From assembly GCF_035440685.1 (NCBI RefSeq), contig NZ_DAORMW010000026.1: DNA of 64,000 bases; one strand, 5' to 3'. The notes beneath the pieces were generated by a model, which had not been told where the DNA came from, ran no database searches, and worked only from the letters and a program-made list of their open reading frames with translations. The position numbers and the translations under genes are program-made. The stretch's first letter is position 1; every line of letters begins with the position of its first letter. Shown piece by piece: positions 41,715 to 50,722 of the stretch. This DNA is from Accumulibacter appositus (GTDB lineage: Bacteria > Pseudomonadota > Gammaproteobacteria > Burkholderiales > Rhodocyclaceae).

Positions 41715-41977
41715 AAGGCAATATTGTGTTCGGAGAGAAGAATCACGCGAGCTGGTCGCCGGTGAGTGCCGGCCAAGGCTTCGACCTTCGACCGTGTCAT
41801 GAAATCGTCTTCCGATTCGTCGGTCTGGCGGTCCACAACCTTGTCGCCGATGATCGCTCGGACAACCTCGCCGGAATCTGCTCGGATAATTCGCCTGACT
41901 ATGAGGGCGACGCGGTTTGCCTCGGGGTGTGCCGCTGCTTCAAGCTTGGTCATGCGACGCTCCAGCGCGGTGCTCAT
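41711..41977 (-). CDS. Hypothetical protein of mobile-element cluster
   Basis: The 88-residue protein begins with a coiled-coil-like ALERRMTKLEAAAH and continues with RVALIVRRIIRADSGEVVRAIIGD. No known family is evident. It overlaps its neighbours by four bases on both sides, so it belongs to a coupled set of small genes. Confidence 0.5.
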   Translation of the reverse strand: MSTALERRMTKLEAAAHPEANRVALIVRRIIRADSGEVVRAIIGDKVVDRQTDESEDDFMTRSKVEALAGTHRRPARVILLSEHNIAL

Positions 41978-42180
41978 TTCGCTGTTTCCAGTTCAGTGCT
42001 GCGTGCTTCGGTCGCGTTTCCTTCCTCGTCGATTTCCACAACACCACCGCCAGCAATCAGCCGAAGGCGAGACGTTACCCGCATGGTGCCGGGCTCGATC
42101 ATGTGGACGATGCAGTTGAGCTGTTCGCCAGCGCCGATTGGACGTTCCAGCTTGCTCACCCGTTTCTGCAAGGCGTTCAT
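41974..42180 (-). CDS. Hypothetical small protein of mobile-element cluster
   Basis: The 68-residue protein starts MNALQKRVSKLERPIG, like its downstream neighbour, and has a beta-rich remainder. No family is recognised. It overlaps both neighbours by four bases. Confidence 0.5.
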   Translation of the reverse strand: MNALQKRVSKLERPIGAGEQLNCIVHMIEPGTMRVTSRLRLIAGGGVVEIDEEGNATEARSTELETAK

Positions 42181-42584
42181 TTTTTCACTTCGAGTGCGCT
42201 GATACGGGCTTCAAGCTCTTGAGTCTCCACCGCCTTGCGGCGTGCCTCTACGATACCTGCCAAGGTCGCATCCTCTCCCGGTAGGATGTCGCCGGCCGCC
42301 ACCGCTTGCAGGATGGCCGCCTGCGCTCTTGCGACGCCATCAGCAGAGCTTGTGTCCGGCAGGTCCAGGAAAATCGGGCGCTCCTTCGCAGGCGGCACCA
42401 GCCGTTCGATTACCAGTCTGGCCGCGTTCATGTCGCCCTGCTTGGCCATCTCAACGATCTTCTTGGCGATAGCGGCGGCGCCTTCTTCCATCGCCGCCAG
42501 TGCCACGAGGGTGACACGGTTCCTGCTGCCCGGTGGTCTGCCCTTTGGATTTCCACTTTGACCGGGTTTCCAGCCAGGGCGCAA
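42177..42584 (-). CDS. DUF5681 domain protein
   Basis: The 135-residue protein begins with the DUF5681 hallmark WKPGQSGNPKGRPPGSRN (residues 5-22), then helices with GAAAIAKKIVEMAKQGDMNAARLVIERLVPPAKERPI. Such proteins often precede phage terminase or transposase genes and may bind DNA. It heads a set of four overlapping small genes next to tRNA-Arg, probably phage remains. Confidence 0.8.
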   Translation of the reverse strand: MRPGWKPGQSGNPKGRPPGSRNRVTLVALAAMEEGAAAIAKKIVEMAKQGDMNAARLVIERLVPPAKERPIFLDLPDTSSADGVARAQAAILQAVAAGDILPGEDATLAGIVEARRKAVETQELEARISALEVKK

Positions 42585-43755
42585 GTTTTCGGCCTTCGTC
42601 GTTTCGGTTATTGCCTGTATCTCATCGGTGAAAATTCAATGGTCTGCGTAGCGTTACAGCGTAACATTCAGGTAGTGGTCGAAAGCCTCATCATCTAGGC
42701 CTCGCGTGATCGAGTCATCAGCTTCGACAATCAGCTTTTCAAGCATCGCCCGCCGAGTGACCCCGTGACCCCGTGATGCCGTGCAAGCCGGTCCAGAGCC
42801 CGTTCAGCCTTCGTGGTCCCCAAGTCTGCAGACGTCGCTCGCCGTTGTCGCCGGCTGTTGATCGCCGAGCCCGATATGCGCGCTGTCGTTCCGTTGCTGT
42901 GGCCATGTCGTATCCGTTAGGCTGTAACGCACATTATCCTTTCTGATATGGCTGCGTGATCCGCGCGACCCGAAGGCCCTTGAACGATCTTGCGGGCACC
43001 GGATGCTCAATGCTGATTGACCTTCTCCGAGGCTGCCTTGATTTGGGAGCTACTGGCAATTGAACCAGGCTGATCGCTCAAGCCCTTCGCGGCATTTGCG
43101 ATTTTTCCCTGTGATCTGATCAAAGACAAGGGCTGCTGAAAATGTGATCCGATCACATCCTGCGGAACATCATCACGCCGGTAACATCGATTCGCTCGAA
43201 ACCCTATAGGAAAGCTCAGACCTGCAAACAAGCGCCAGAGACACAATTTCCAACGGCCGCGTTTCGGTACTCCGTGCATCGTCGCCGGGTCGTCAAGGGC
43301 CTGTCGCATTGCTTTTGTCATCAGGCAGCTCCGGCCAGGAACGGACCGTGTCTGCTACATCTCGATGGATCAAGATCAAAACGCGGCGCTCGTTCGCAAG
43401 CCACGACAAAAAGCGTTCGACTTCCATGGTACCCAACGTAGCTGGATGCTGCAGACTGGAATGTAAGCGCGAATCCAATGGACAGAAGCTCGCTCAGCTC
43501 CTATGCTGTAGTGCCGATAGCAGACGCGCTCGCGCAACTGGTCGAGGCGCTTGACCAAACGCAGTAGCGGCAAGTTCCTGGTGACGGTTTTCAAAGTTTG
43601 TTAGAACTGTTGTTGCGTACAGATTAAGACCGATGCGCGATGAGGCAAGCTGGTTTCGTCAGAATCAGGCCGGAGATTTTATATGTCAGGCACGGCGTTA
43701 TGCAGGAGAATTATCTAATAAGAAATGCTAGGCGAACAAACAAAGGAGATGGTCG
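42585..43755. other. Long region without a supported gene
   Basis: About 1.2 kb with only short frames that match nothing recognisable (for example 43007-43321 on the minus strand). GC content falls toward the right, and AAAGGAGATGG just before 43756 is the ribosome site of the next gene. Decayed accessory DNA is likely. Confidence 0.45.
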
Positions 43756-44880
43756 ATGATTAAAGTCAACTTTAAGATTGCGTTACAGTCTGCCGCGCTT
43801 TTCATATGCTTTATTTCTGCGACACAAGCAGTTACGTCAGTTTGTGATATCGCTCTGCAATCACGGGCTTTTAACACGAACGATTACGCTAGCACATCAA
43901 GTATCGTTCTTAATAAGCGTGATGATGCTTGTCAGTCGAAATACGATTCGCGAAAAGAAGCCATTGATTCCGCAAGGAGCAGCGGAGCCACTATTGGTTA
44001 TGGCGGCTTCAGTTTTGGAGCATCTGATGCCAGAAAAGAATCAAGCGGAAAATGGTCAATCAGCGACTCACGATTCTGTAACGCATCTGCTAAAGAGTTA
44101 GATTCGTTTACAAGTGTAAGAGTAAGGCAGCAAGTCGCTGACATTGCACTATCGGCTTGGTCAGAATGCATTGGCAGTGTCGAGTCAAACCAGCTTTATG
44201 CAACGTTTTCACCAAACGCAAATGGTTCCGGTATAACGGGCACTCTTTATCGAAGCGTAAGTCGAGGCGGTGTCGGAACTATAACGGGCATAGTGGTTGC
44301 GGGCGCACCTGGTAGCTCATCAGGTGCTGATGGGTCAATAGTAAACTGCATGATCGGCACTACAGTTGTCACTCCGAATATGACTCAGGCCATTACGATT
44401 GATCGAACTGATATAGCCTTTCAGTGCACGAAGACATCGGATCATCACATTCTGAAAGTGGCCATATCTACAACGCAGGGCGATACCCCGTGGATGAGTT
44501 TGCCTGCGCCAGTTCAGATAGAGAATAAGAAAATTGAGGAAACAAATAGCGCGTTATTCACCTTGCGAGGCCGTATTGATGAACTTGAGGGGAAGGTTGC
44601 ATCACTTGATAACAACATGACGGCAATAACGGCCCTTGTATCGAGTCATTCATCAGCAGTTACCGACCTAAATAGCAAGGTCTCCGTACTGCAAGCTCAA
44701 CCCCGATTTGTCTGGAAGAAAGGCAATAACGGAACAGTTTCATGCAACACCTATTGTGGGGACAGTAAGTGGGAAGGGTTCGCTGGAACGTGTGTGTCAG
44801 CAGCTATTAACATTAATGATTCGGCAAGTTGTGGCGTTGCTTTTGGTGGGCCTACGCACTGTTTATGTGCAACGCGATAA
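43756..44880 (+). CDS. AT-rich exported coiled-coil protein, unknown function
   Basis: The 374-residue protein has a signal peptide (IALQSAALFICFISATQAV). The next 230 residues are Ser/Ala-rich with scattered cysteines. A short coiled coil follows (ALFTLRGRIDELEGKVASLDNNMTAI, about 272-300). A small C-terminal domain has six cysteines (VSCNTYCG to CLCATR). I do not recognise the family. The gene is much more AT-rich than the chromosome, pointing to recent transfer. An attC-like hairpin begins 3 bases after its stop. Confidence 0.75.
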   Translation: MIKVNFKIALQSAALFICFISATQAVTSVCDIALQSRAFNTNDYASTSSIVLNKRDDACQSKYDSRKEAIDSARSSGATIGYGGFSFGASDARKESSGKWSISDSRFCNASAKELDSFTSVRVRQQVADIALSAWSECIGSVESNQLYATFSPNANGSGITGTLYRSVSRGGVGTITGIVVAGAPGSSSGADGSIVNCMIGTTVVTPNMTQAITIDRTDIAFQCTKTSDHHILKVAISTTQGDTPWMSLPAPVQIENKKIEETNSALFTLRGRIDELEGKVASLDNNMTAITALVSSHSSAVTDLNSKVSVLQAQPRFVWKKGNNGTVSCNTYCGDSKWEGFAGTCVSAAININDSASCGVAFGGPTHCLCATR

Positions 44881-44883
44881 TTC

Positions 44884-44962
44884 GCCTAACGAGGCCATAA
44901 TCCCACCCCAAAAATCGACGTGGAGCGCGGCTTTTTGAGGTCTGATTATGGCTGCGTTCAAC
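44884..44962 (+). repeat. attC-like hairpin after the AT-rich gene
   Basis: GCCTAAC (44884-44890) fits the R'' box and GTTCAAC (44956-44962) is one base off GTTRRRY. Arms GCCATAATC (44894-44902) and GATTATGGC (44944-44952) pair perfectly over nine bases. AAAAATCG/GGCTTTTT pairs further inside. It could alternatively be a terminator-like hairpin. Confidence 0.5.
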
Positions 44963-45217
44963 GTCCGCTCTGGGACTATGTGGAAAGCGATTTTGCGCCG
45001 ACACCTGAAATTTGCAGTTCTCGACAGTGTTAGCCGACTTAAACAGAGCAAACAGCGACTACGACATGCCCGAGACGGTAGCAGGCGCACTACGACTCGC
45101 CGACCCGTCCCTCTGCCGTCCAACCTGCCTCGCCGGTCGATCATCCGTTGCCTCTCTAACCGGCGAACCTCTTGGCAACTTTATCTATTCAAGCCAGAGA
45201 TCGAAAAGACAGAGATT

Positions 45218-45337
45218 ATGTGTAGTGACCCTGACCCATTGGAGCATTTCAAGCGGCAAGTTGCTCAGGAATTGGCAGCAGGTCAGAATCGGCTTCAGGA
45301 ACTTTTTGATGAATGGAACATGGCACGAAGACTTTAA
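45218..45337 (+). CDS. Short ORF upstream of a zinc-finger-like protein
   Basis: A 39-residue frame (MCSDPDPLEHFKRQVAQEL and RLQELFDEWNMARRL) overlaps the next gene by about 29 bases. It looks like a natural helical N-terminus, so it and the next frame may be one gene broken by a frameshift. Confidence 0.4.
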   Translation: MCSDPDPLEHFKRQVAQELAAGQNRLQELFDEWNMARRL

Positions 45338-45737
45338 CCCGTCGAAGTTCCTTGCCCGTGCGAACTTGGCGCAACTTATAGAGAGGAATGGCACCTACAA
45401 CGAGAATGTAATTTCAGACGCAAAAACCGCCTGTATTTTTTGCGCCGGCACCAGCCAAGAAGGAATTCTTCTTAATGATAAATCGTCTCTCTGCCAAGGT
45501 TGCTATTCCGATGTCGCGATGATTTCGTATCCTGAAAATTATGAGACACTTCGCCGCCGGTTTGTTGTCGCGACGGAAGCGAGAAAACTTGCATGGGAAG
45601 GTTTCAGGGAAAAATTTGAATGCGAATCAGAAAGTAGTCTGTTAGTCCCTGTTGGTTGGGCCTCCATTCTTCTGGCGCTTGCTTTGCCAGCGTTCCTCAT
45701 CGTGACGGTCGTCTTGTTGGCAATCGGTTACCACTAA
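45309..45737 (+). CDS. Small zinc-finger-like membrane protein
   Basis: The 142-residue protein has four cysteines in two CxxC-type pairs (CIFCAGT and LCQGC, about residues 44-68), which could bind zinc. It has a C-terminal membrane segment (WASILLALALPAFLIVTVVLLAIGY). It has no known family by eye. The gene is AT-richer than the core genome. Coding past the overlap with the upstream short frame is convincing; the true start is uncertain. Confidence 0.6.
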   Translation: MNGTWHEDFNPSKFLARANLAQLIERNGTYNENVISDAKTACIFCAGTSQEGILLNDKSSLCQGCYSDVAMISYPENYETLRRRFVVATEARKLAWEGFREKFECESESSLLVPVGWASILLALALPAFLIVTVVLLAIGYH

Positions 45738-45896
45738 CAGCAAGAATATGCCATTGGCAGCCTGAGCTCAGGCGACAACTATCTTGACATGTACCGGGGA
45801 GGCAGGAAGGCGGGGCAGCCGCGATGCAACCGAGCACACCGCGCCCCGGCCGACAGTGTTGTATCATCTCTGCATACCCGAGTCCCCGAGAAAGTC

Positions 45897-47213
45897 GTGC
45901 TGAAGCGCGCCCTATTTGCCACCGCGGTTCTGCTCTGCAGCCTGGATTTGTTTGCAGGTCAGCAGCAAGACTATCCGTTTTCGGTCGAAACCGAAAAGGA
46001 AGGCCACGGCCACCGTATCGTGGCTCGCAACAACGGCCCGGCACCGGTATCGGTGAGGGTCTCGCTCTCCGACGCACGAAACATATCGCCGGATCGCCCA
46101 TTCCCTGTTTATGCAGTGGTACCGCCAGACGGTGGAACGCTCTACCTGGGACGGATTCGGCCAGCCATGTCGACTATGGGCCATAGCTTCAGCACCCAGA
46201 CTTCATGGGTGCTGGGAGACTTCAACGCACGCCAGAGCCCGGACGCCATCTATCGCTTGCCCTACCGGGACGGACTGGCCTTTCACCTCGGGCAGGCTCC
46301 GGGCGGCCCGCTCACCACGCACGCCAGTGCTGACAGCCAGTATGCAGTCGATATTGGCATGCCTGAAGGCACCCCAATTGTCGCTGCCCGCGCTGGCGTG
46401 GTAATCGACACCGAGGCCAACCAGATCTCAGGCGGCCAAAGCCCGGACATGCTGAGCAAGGCCAACGCGGTGCGCATACAACATGTTGACGGGACGATAG
46501 CCCTCTACGCTCATCTCGCGCACGGCGGTGTGTACGTCTACCCGGGTCAAAGGGTGGCGACTGGAACGCAGCTTGGCTTGGCGGGCTCGACGGGGTACTC
46601 ATCCGGGCCGCACCTACATTTCGTCGTTCAGACCGTGACGCGGAGCGGGCGTGATCTGACCATGATCTCGCTGCCGTTTCGCTTCTACGTGGGCAATCCC
46701 CCGGCCGTCTTTTCGCCGCGCTACGGGATGTACGCTGAAGCACAATATTCTTTCCCGGGCCGCGTACCAACGACGAACGCAACGGTCCAGGCCGCGGCAA
46801 CGCCTTTACCGGCCGCAACGACGCCGGCGCCGGAAGCGTCAGGCAGCCCTGAACGGGTCATGTCGCTGCAAGTCCCCGCGCCGCTTCGATACTGGCTGAG
46901 GAGTATCCCGGCCTGGCAATGGGCAATCGCCCTCATCGCCCTGATCGTCATGCTGGTCTTTCTGGACGAGGCCCGTCATGTGCGACGACGGAAGCGGTTG
47001 TGGACAGTTCATGAGCCCCGCATGCGCTCGCGGCCTGCCGAAGAGCCACCCAGGCATGGCCTCTCGCCTGAGGACAAGTTGGTTCTTGGGTGTGGCGGCG
47101 ACCGGCGACGAGCTGAACGCCTCCAGGAGTACGAATATCAGCGATCGCCGGGAATCAGTAACCGGGAAGCGGCCCAGCGAGCCTGGGAGAGGCTGCAACG
47201 CGATCGGACTTAA
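45897..47213 (+). CDS. M23-family metallopeptidase, membrane-anchored
   Basis: The 438-residue protein has an N-terminal signal (LKRALFATAVLLCSLDLFAG). A beta-rich domain follows, then an LytM/M23 peptidase domain. Zinc residues are the histidine and aspartate of THASADSQYAVDIGMPEGTP (about residues 140-160) and the GPHLHF motif near 238. A C-terminal membrane segment (WQWAIALIALIVMLVFL) and a basic cytoplasmic tail follow. M23 enzymes cut peptide cross-links in peptidoglycan. GTG 45897 was chosen since it starts the signal peptide. Confidence 0.87.
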   Translation: MLKRALFATAVLLCSLDLFAGQQQDYPFSVETEKEGHGHRIVARNNGPAPVSVRVSLSDARNISPDRPFPVYAVVPPDGGTLYLGRIRPAMSTMGHSFSTQTSWVLGDFNARQSPDAIYRLPYRDGLAFHLGQAPGGPLTTHASADSQYAVDIGMPEGTPIVAARAGVVIDTEANQISGGQSPDMLSKANAVRIQHVDGTIALYAHLAHGGVYVYPGQRVATGTQLGLAGSTGYSSGPHLHFVVQTVTRSGRDLTMISLPFRFYVGNPPAVFSPRYGMYAEAQYSFPGRVPTTNATVQAAATPLPAATTPAPEASGSPERVMSLQVPAPLRYWLRSIPAWQWAIALIALIVMLVFLDEARHVRRRKRLWTVHEPRMRSRPAEEPPRHGLSPEDKLVLGCGGDRRRAERLQEYEYQRSPGISNREAAQRAWERLQRDRT

Positions 47214-47330
47214 TTGAGGGTTTAGTATTGCCAGCTCTGACCACGCCGTGTGTTAGGCTTGGTCCTATAGGCATTAATCGCCAATGATTGCCGATTTTGA
47301 GCATCTATACGAAGTAGCAAATCACCAATT

Positions 47331-47792
47331 ATGCACAAGCGCTATGGAATCAGGTTTATGGTCTACCATCTTCTTCTTGCTGCATTTCTTGCGCCGTTCA
47401 GCACAAGCGTAACTGCGGCCACGATATATGAATGCCGCGGGTACGATGGCACGAACTTCCTTTCCAATAATTACTGCTCACAGAGCAACGGTGTTGAAAT
47501 CACTACCTATGCGGTTCCCAGCAACATGAGTTTCGACGAGCAAGTCGCGATCGCGAGAGAAGCCAAAGGCAAAGCTAGAGCCGCTGAACGATCGCAGACG
47601 GCGGCTGCCAATAAGCGACAAGCAGAGATAGACAGCGCCCGGCGGTCGAAAGAGCTTCAGTGCCAGCAACTTGACCGCGCTATACGTGTCAAGGATTCGG
47701 AGCTACGGCAGCCGCACTCTGCGCAGTATGGTGACTACCTTACCGGCAAACGCAAGGAACTAACGGATCAGCGTTTCTCGCTTGGTTGCTGA
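47331..47792 (+). CDS. Exported small cysteine-containing protein
   Basis: The 153-residue protein has a signal peptide (MVYHLLLAAFLAPFSTSVTAA; ATG at residue 10 is an alternative start). A short domain TIYECRGYDGTNFLSNNYCSQSNG resembles DUF4124-like repeats. A Lys/Ala-rich helix follows, then a C-terminal piece with cysteines at about 129 and 153. The role is unknown. Confidence 0.6.
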   Translation: MHKRYGIRFMVYHLLLAAFLAPFSTSVTAATIYECRGYDGTNFLSNNYCSQSNGVEITTYAVPSNMSFDEQVAIAREAKGKARAAERSQTAAANKRQAEIDSARRSKELQCQQLDRAIRVKDSELRQPHSAQYGDYLTGKRKELTDQRFSLGC

Positions 47793-48102
47793 CGTGGCTA
47801 TACAGTTAACCAGAACCGTCATTGTCCTGCTTCATCACGAGTGCATAGGGTCTTGATCTTTGCCACAGCAGCCGGGGCGGAAAAAACCAGGAGCGCTCCT
47901 TCCTTCCCGCTCGGTCAATGACCGACAGGGAACTTTCCCGGTGCGCGAACCTTCTTGACCAGTAAGCGCGCCAAAGGCTCGTGGAAATGGGTACCCGACG
48001 GGGGTGCCCATCTGGTGTTCGCTGGTGGTTCTCGCTACCTTCGCGTCGCGCTCCGCTGAGCAAGCCCGACAGGCCGCCGCTCTCGGCAGCCCGCTTGTCG
48101 CC
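47793..48102. other. Intergenic region, no supported gene
   Basis: Only short shadow frames are seen. GGGTACCCGACGGGGGTGCCC (47987-48007) forms a small hairpin. Confidence 0.4.
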
Positions 48103-48834
48103 TTACCCCGATCGGCCAACGAACCCCGGCAGTCCGGCAGCCTCCGGAGAACTCGCCAAATAGCGCGCCCAGCCGATCTTCTCGGCGTAGTCGTCGGGGT
48201 CGGCTTTGCGGATGTCTTCCAGGGTCATCTCCATGCAGTTCTTCTTGCACGTCAGCTGCTCGTCGAAGATCACGCGGGTGCGGAAGAAGCTACCCCATTT
48301 GAACTCGGCGAAGATGGCGTTGTTCGGGTCCTTGACGTAGCCATAGGCTTCGCGCACCAGCCAGGACAGGCTTCGGTAGAGGTCGTTGTCGAGGTCCTTG
48401 ACGTGCTGTTTGAGCGTGTTGGGATTGTTGGGGCCGGCGCCCATGGCGTCGAAAGGGTATACCCAGTTGTTGGCGGCCATCGTTTTCCAGAAGTGTTTTC
48501 CTGCGATGGAGTTCCAGTTGCGCGTGACCATGGCCGGGATCTCCATGTCGCCCTTGGCGCGCCACAGCGAGATGCTGAGATGGTGGTGGTCGATCAGGTA
48601 GTACTGACCGTCATTGCCGATGATCACCGGGACGGCCCGCGGCAGGAGATAGTCTTCCAGCGCGCTGTCGCTCTTATCCTTGATCTTCGCCACCTTGACG
48701 TTCACTTCGTCCATGCCGACGGCGTTCTGGGTGGGCTTGAGATCACTGAGCTTGAGGCGTCCCAGCGTCCCTTGCGGGCTATGTGCGTCGATCTTGGGGA
48801 GAAAACCGCATACCTCGTCATTCTTCTTGGCCAT
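48103..48834 (-). CDS. ParB-like nuclease family protein
   Basis: The 243-residue protein fits the ParBc_2 putative ParB-like nuclease family. The ParB/Srx-type fold is suggested by LKLSDLKPTQNAVGMDEVNVKVAKI and by YYLIDHHHLSISLWR near residue 84. Conserved aromatic-rich segments (AGKHFWKTMAANNWVYPFD, EFKWGSFFRTRV) follow. This family is not linked to parA here, and its role is unknown. ATG 48834 has AGGAGCG upstream. Confidence 0.8.
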   Translation of the reverse strand: MAKKNDEVCGFLPKIDAHSPQGTLGRLKLSDLKPTQNAVGMDEVNVKVAKIKDKSDSALEDYLLPRAVPVIIGNDGQYYLIDHHHLSISLWRAKGDMEIPAMVTRNWNSIAGKHFWKTMAANNWVYPFDAMGAGPNNPNTLKQHVKDLDNDLYRSLSWLVREAYGYVKDPNNAIFAEFKWGSFFRTRVIFDEQLTCKKNCMEMTLEDIRKADPDDYAEKIGWARYLASSPEAAGLPGFVGRSG

Positions 48835-49063
48835 TGATCGCTCCTGGTGTGGTGGACTGCGTGGGTAGTTGCCTGCCCGCTTGGCGCTGCGCCCGGAGCT
48901 TGAGACGACTGAGAGTGCGCGTGACTGGGCAATTCTCGGCACCGGGGTGGGCACTCCGGCGATGTTATGCCGATAGCGAGCGGAGATTCAACCCTGCAAC
49001 GAATAGCGGTTTCGACGATAATCCGTGGCCTGAGCCCTGCGCTTCTCGCGCAGGCCTACGCAG

Positions 49064-49774
49064 ATGGCCCTCTATAGCGAAGTGATGCAGCAAATGACAG
49101 ATGCGACGATTGCGCAACGGCCGAGCCGGGAAGAAATTTCACTACTGCCGCCTTTTGTCGGCCTGACGCTTGACTGCGTTCATCTGCTGAAGACGCCGGC
49201 GCAGTTCGAGGCCGCGCGCGGCGCGATCCAGCGTGCGGGTTTCGTTGGCTTCGATACCGAGAGCAAGCCGACCTTTGCCAAGGGTGAGCTGGCCAGCGGG
49301 CCGCATGTCGTCCAGTTTGCGCTGCGCGAGCAGGCCTTCATCGTTCGCGTCGACGGCGAAGCGGCGTGCGCATTCATCAAGAGCGTCGTCGAGTGCGAGG
49401 CGGTGGTGAAGGTTGGCTTCGGGCTCAAGTCGGATCGGACGGTGCTGCTCAGCAAGCTTGGCGCCCGCAATCGGGCGATGGTCGATCTGGCGGATGCCTT
49501 GCGCAGGAAGGGTATTCGCCAGACGCTTGGTGCGAAAGCCGCGGTGGCGATGGTTCTCGGACAGCGCCTGCAGAAATCGCGCTCGGTGACGACGTCCAAC
49601 TGGGCGCGGCAGACACTGCTACCCAAACAGTTGCTCTACGCGGCGAATGACGCCTACGCCGCGCTGGCGGTGTTCTACGCTCTGGATTTGCACCTCGCGC
49701 CGGTCCTGGCGGTTGAAACGTTCGAGCCTGCCGAGGCTGTCACCTCAGTCGAGTCAGTTCCGCCGCCTGACTGA
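49064..49774 (+). CDS. 3'-5' exonuclease, RNase D/WRN type
   Basis: The 236-residue protein has the DEDD exonuclease motifs: GFVGFDTESKP near residue 61, VVKVGFGLKSDRTVL near 117, and the C-terminal LLYAANDAYAALAVF near 193. It lacks an HRDC domain, unlike RNase D. It could act on RNA or DNA. Several ATG and GTG codons lie near the 5' end and the start is not certain; ATG 49064 gives the longest frame. Confidence 0.82.
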   Translation: MALYSEVMQQMTDATIAQRPSREEISLLPPFVGLTLDCVHLLKTPAQFEAARGAIQRAGFVGFDTESKPTFAKGELASGPHVVQFALREQAFIVRVDGEAACAFIKSVVECEAVVKVGFGLKSDRTVLLSKLGARNRAMVDLADALRRKGIRQTLGAKAAVAMVLGQRLQKSRSVTTSNWARQTLLPKQLLYAANDAYAALAVFYALDLHLAPVLAVETFEPAEAVTSVESVPPPD

Positions 49775-49793
49775 TGCGCCGTGCGCCGTGCCA

Positions 49794-50384
49794 TCACTCG
49801 GCGTGGTACTGGCTGGCATTCTTGCCTTTGAATGGTGCATAGAAAGTCTTGATGGCGGCGATGTCGGCATCGACGTCACCGGTCGGTACGAAGATTTCTC
49901 CGAGACCACTGATCTTCCTCTCGTAGTCCATGTAGGCCAGGACGATCGGTACCTGGGCAGTCACTGCGATGTGGTAAAAGCCGGTCTTCCATTCCCGCGT
50001 CTTGCTGCGTGTCCCCTCGGGCGGAACGATCAGCTGCACCGGGCCGTCGGCGGCGGTGATTGCTGCGGCTGACGCGGCGACCAGGTTGTTGGCCGTCTCG
50101 CGTGCGACGGGGATGCCGCCGAGCCACCTCATCAGACCGCGAAATGGCGGCCGAAAAATCTGCGCCTTGCCCATCCAGTAGATATTGAGCCGCAGGGCGA
50201 AGGCGACCATCAGCGTGTAAGGCAGGTCCCAGTTGCTGGTATGCGGCGCGGCGATCAACACGCTCTTGCTGGCGGCAGCCGGCAGACGGCCCTCTATTTT
50301 CCAACCGGCAATCTTCAGAAAGCTCACCGAGAAAGCGCGCAGCAGGGTGTTGACGATCGGGGTGCTGAAAATTGTGCGGTGCAT
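49794..50384 (-). CDS. PlsC-like 1-acylglycerol-3-phosphate acyltransferase family protein
   Basis: The 196-residue protein has the acyltransferase motifs: PHTSNWDLP near residue 47 (HX4D) and IVPPEGTRSKTREWKTGFY near 119 (EGTRS). IGGIPV-type residues (LGGIPVARE) lie between. It is shorter than E. coli PlsC (245 residues) and probably membrane-associated. It may acylate lysophospholipids. ATG 50384 was chosen; upstream frame is from the repeat. Confidence 0.85.
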   Translation of the reverse strand: MHRTIFSTPIVNTLLRAFSVSFLKIAGWKIEGRLPAAASKSVLIAAPHTSNWDLPYTLMVAFALRLNIYWMGKAQIFRPPFRGLMRWLGGIPVARETANNLVAASAAAITAADGPVQLIVPPEGTRSKTREWKTGFYHIAVTAQVPIVLAYMDYERKISGLGEIFVPTGDVDADIAAIKTFYAPFKGKNASQYHAE

Positions 50385-50441
50385 GGGTCTGCCTGTTTGT
50401 CGGGGCGCAAGGCAGGTCGCCGGATGACAGACCACCGCGTC

Positions 50442-50644
50442 AATGTGAAAGTCGCGTACGCGACTCACGAAGCTCCCTTCTCCCCTTGTGGGAGAAGGGC
50501 CTGGGGGTGAGACGGGGAATTCAGGGAGCATGCTCCCTGCCCGTCGAACGATTCCGGCGTGCAAGCCGGAATGCGCACTGCAAGTGGAGGGGGAAACGGT
50601 CATGACTTTCATGATCCGGGGTATCTCGACAGGTCATGACCGTT
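50442..50644. repeat. Composite palindromic repeat, copy B
   Basis: Shares its first 80 and last 50 bases or so with copy A (35648-35768). It has about 80 extra bases in the middle containing GGGAGCATGCTCCC and ATTCCGGCGTGCAAGCCGGAAT-type palindromes. Confidence 0.85.
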
Positions 50645-50722
50645 CAAAACAAGGTCCGCATTATCGCCTGCCGGAGCCGCTACAGGCGGGCAAGAAAATC
50701 ACCTCGCCGCGCCAGCGCTCCG

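Noticed and set aside
43007..43321. Minus-strand frame of 104 codons
   Set aside because: Composition and context give no support for coding; no motif recognised.
43720..43735. Possible attI/attC end (GCGTTATGC-like, near 43695) before the AT-rich exported gene
   Set aside because: No complementary left box was found within 100 bases; kept only the hairpin after the gene.
47244..47262. GTTAGGC box after the M23 peptidase gene, like an attC right box
   Set aside because: No partner box or inner stem is present upstream, so an attC cannot be formed.
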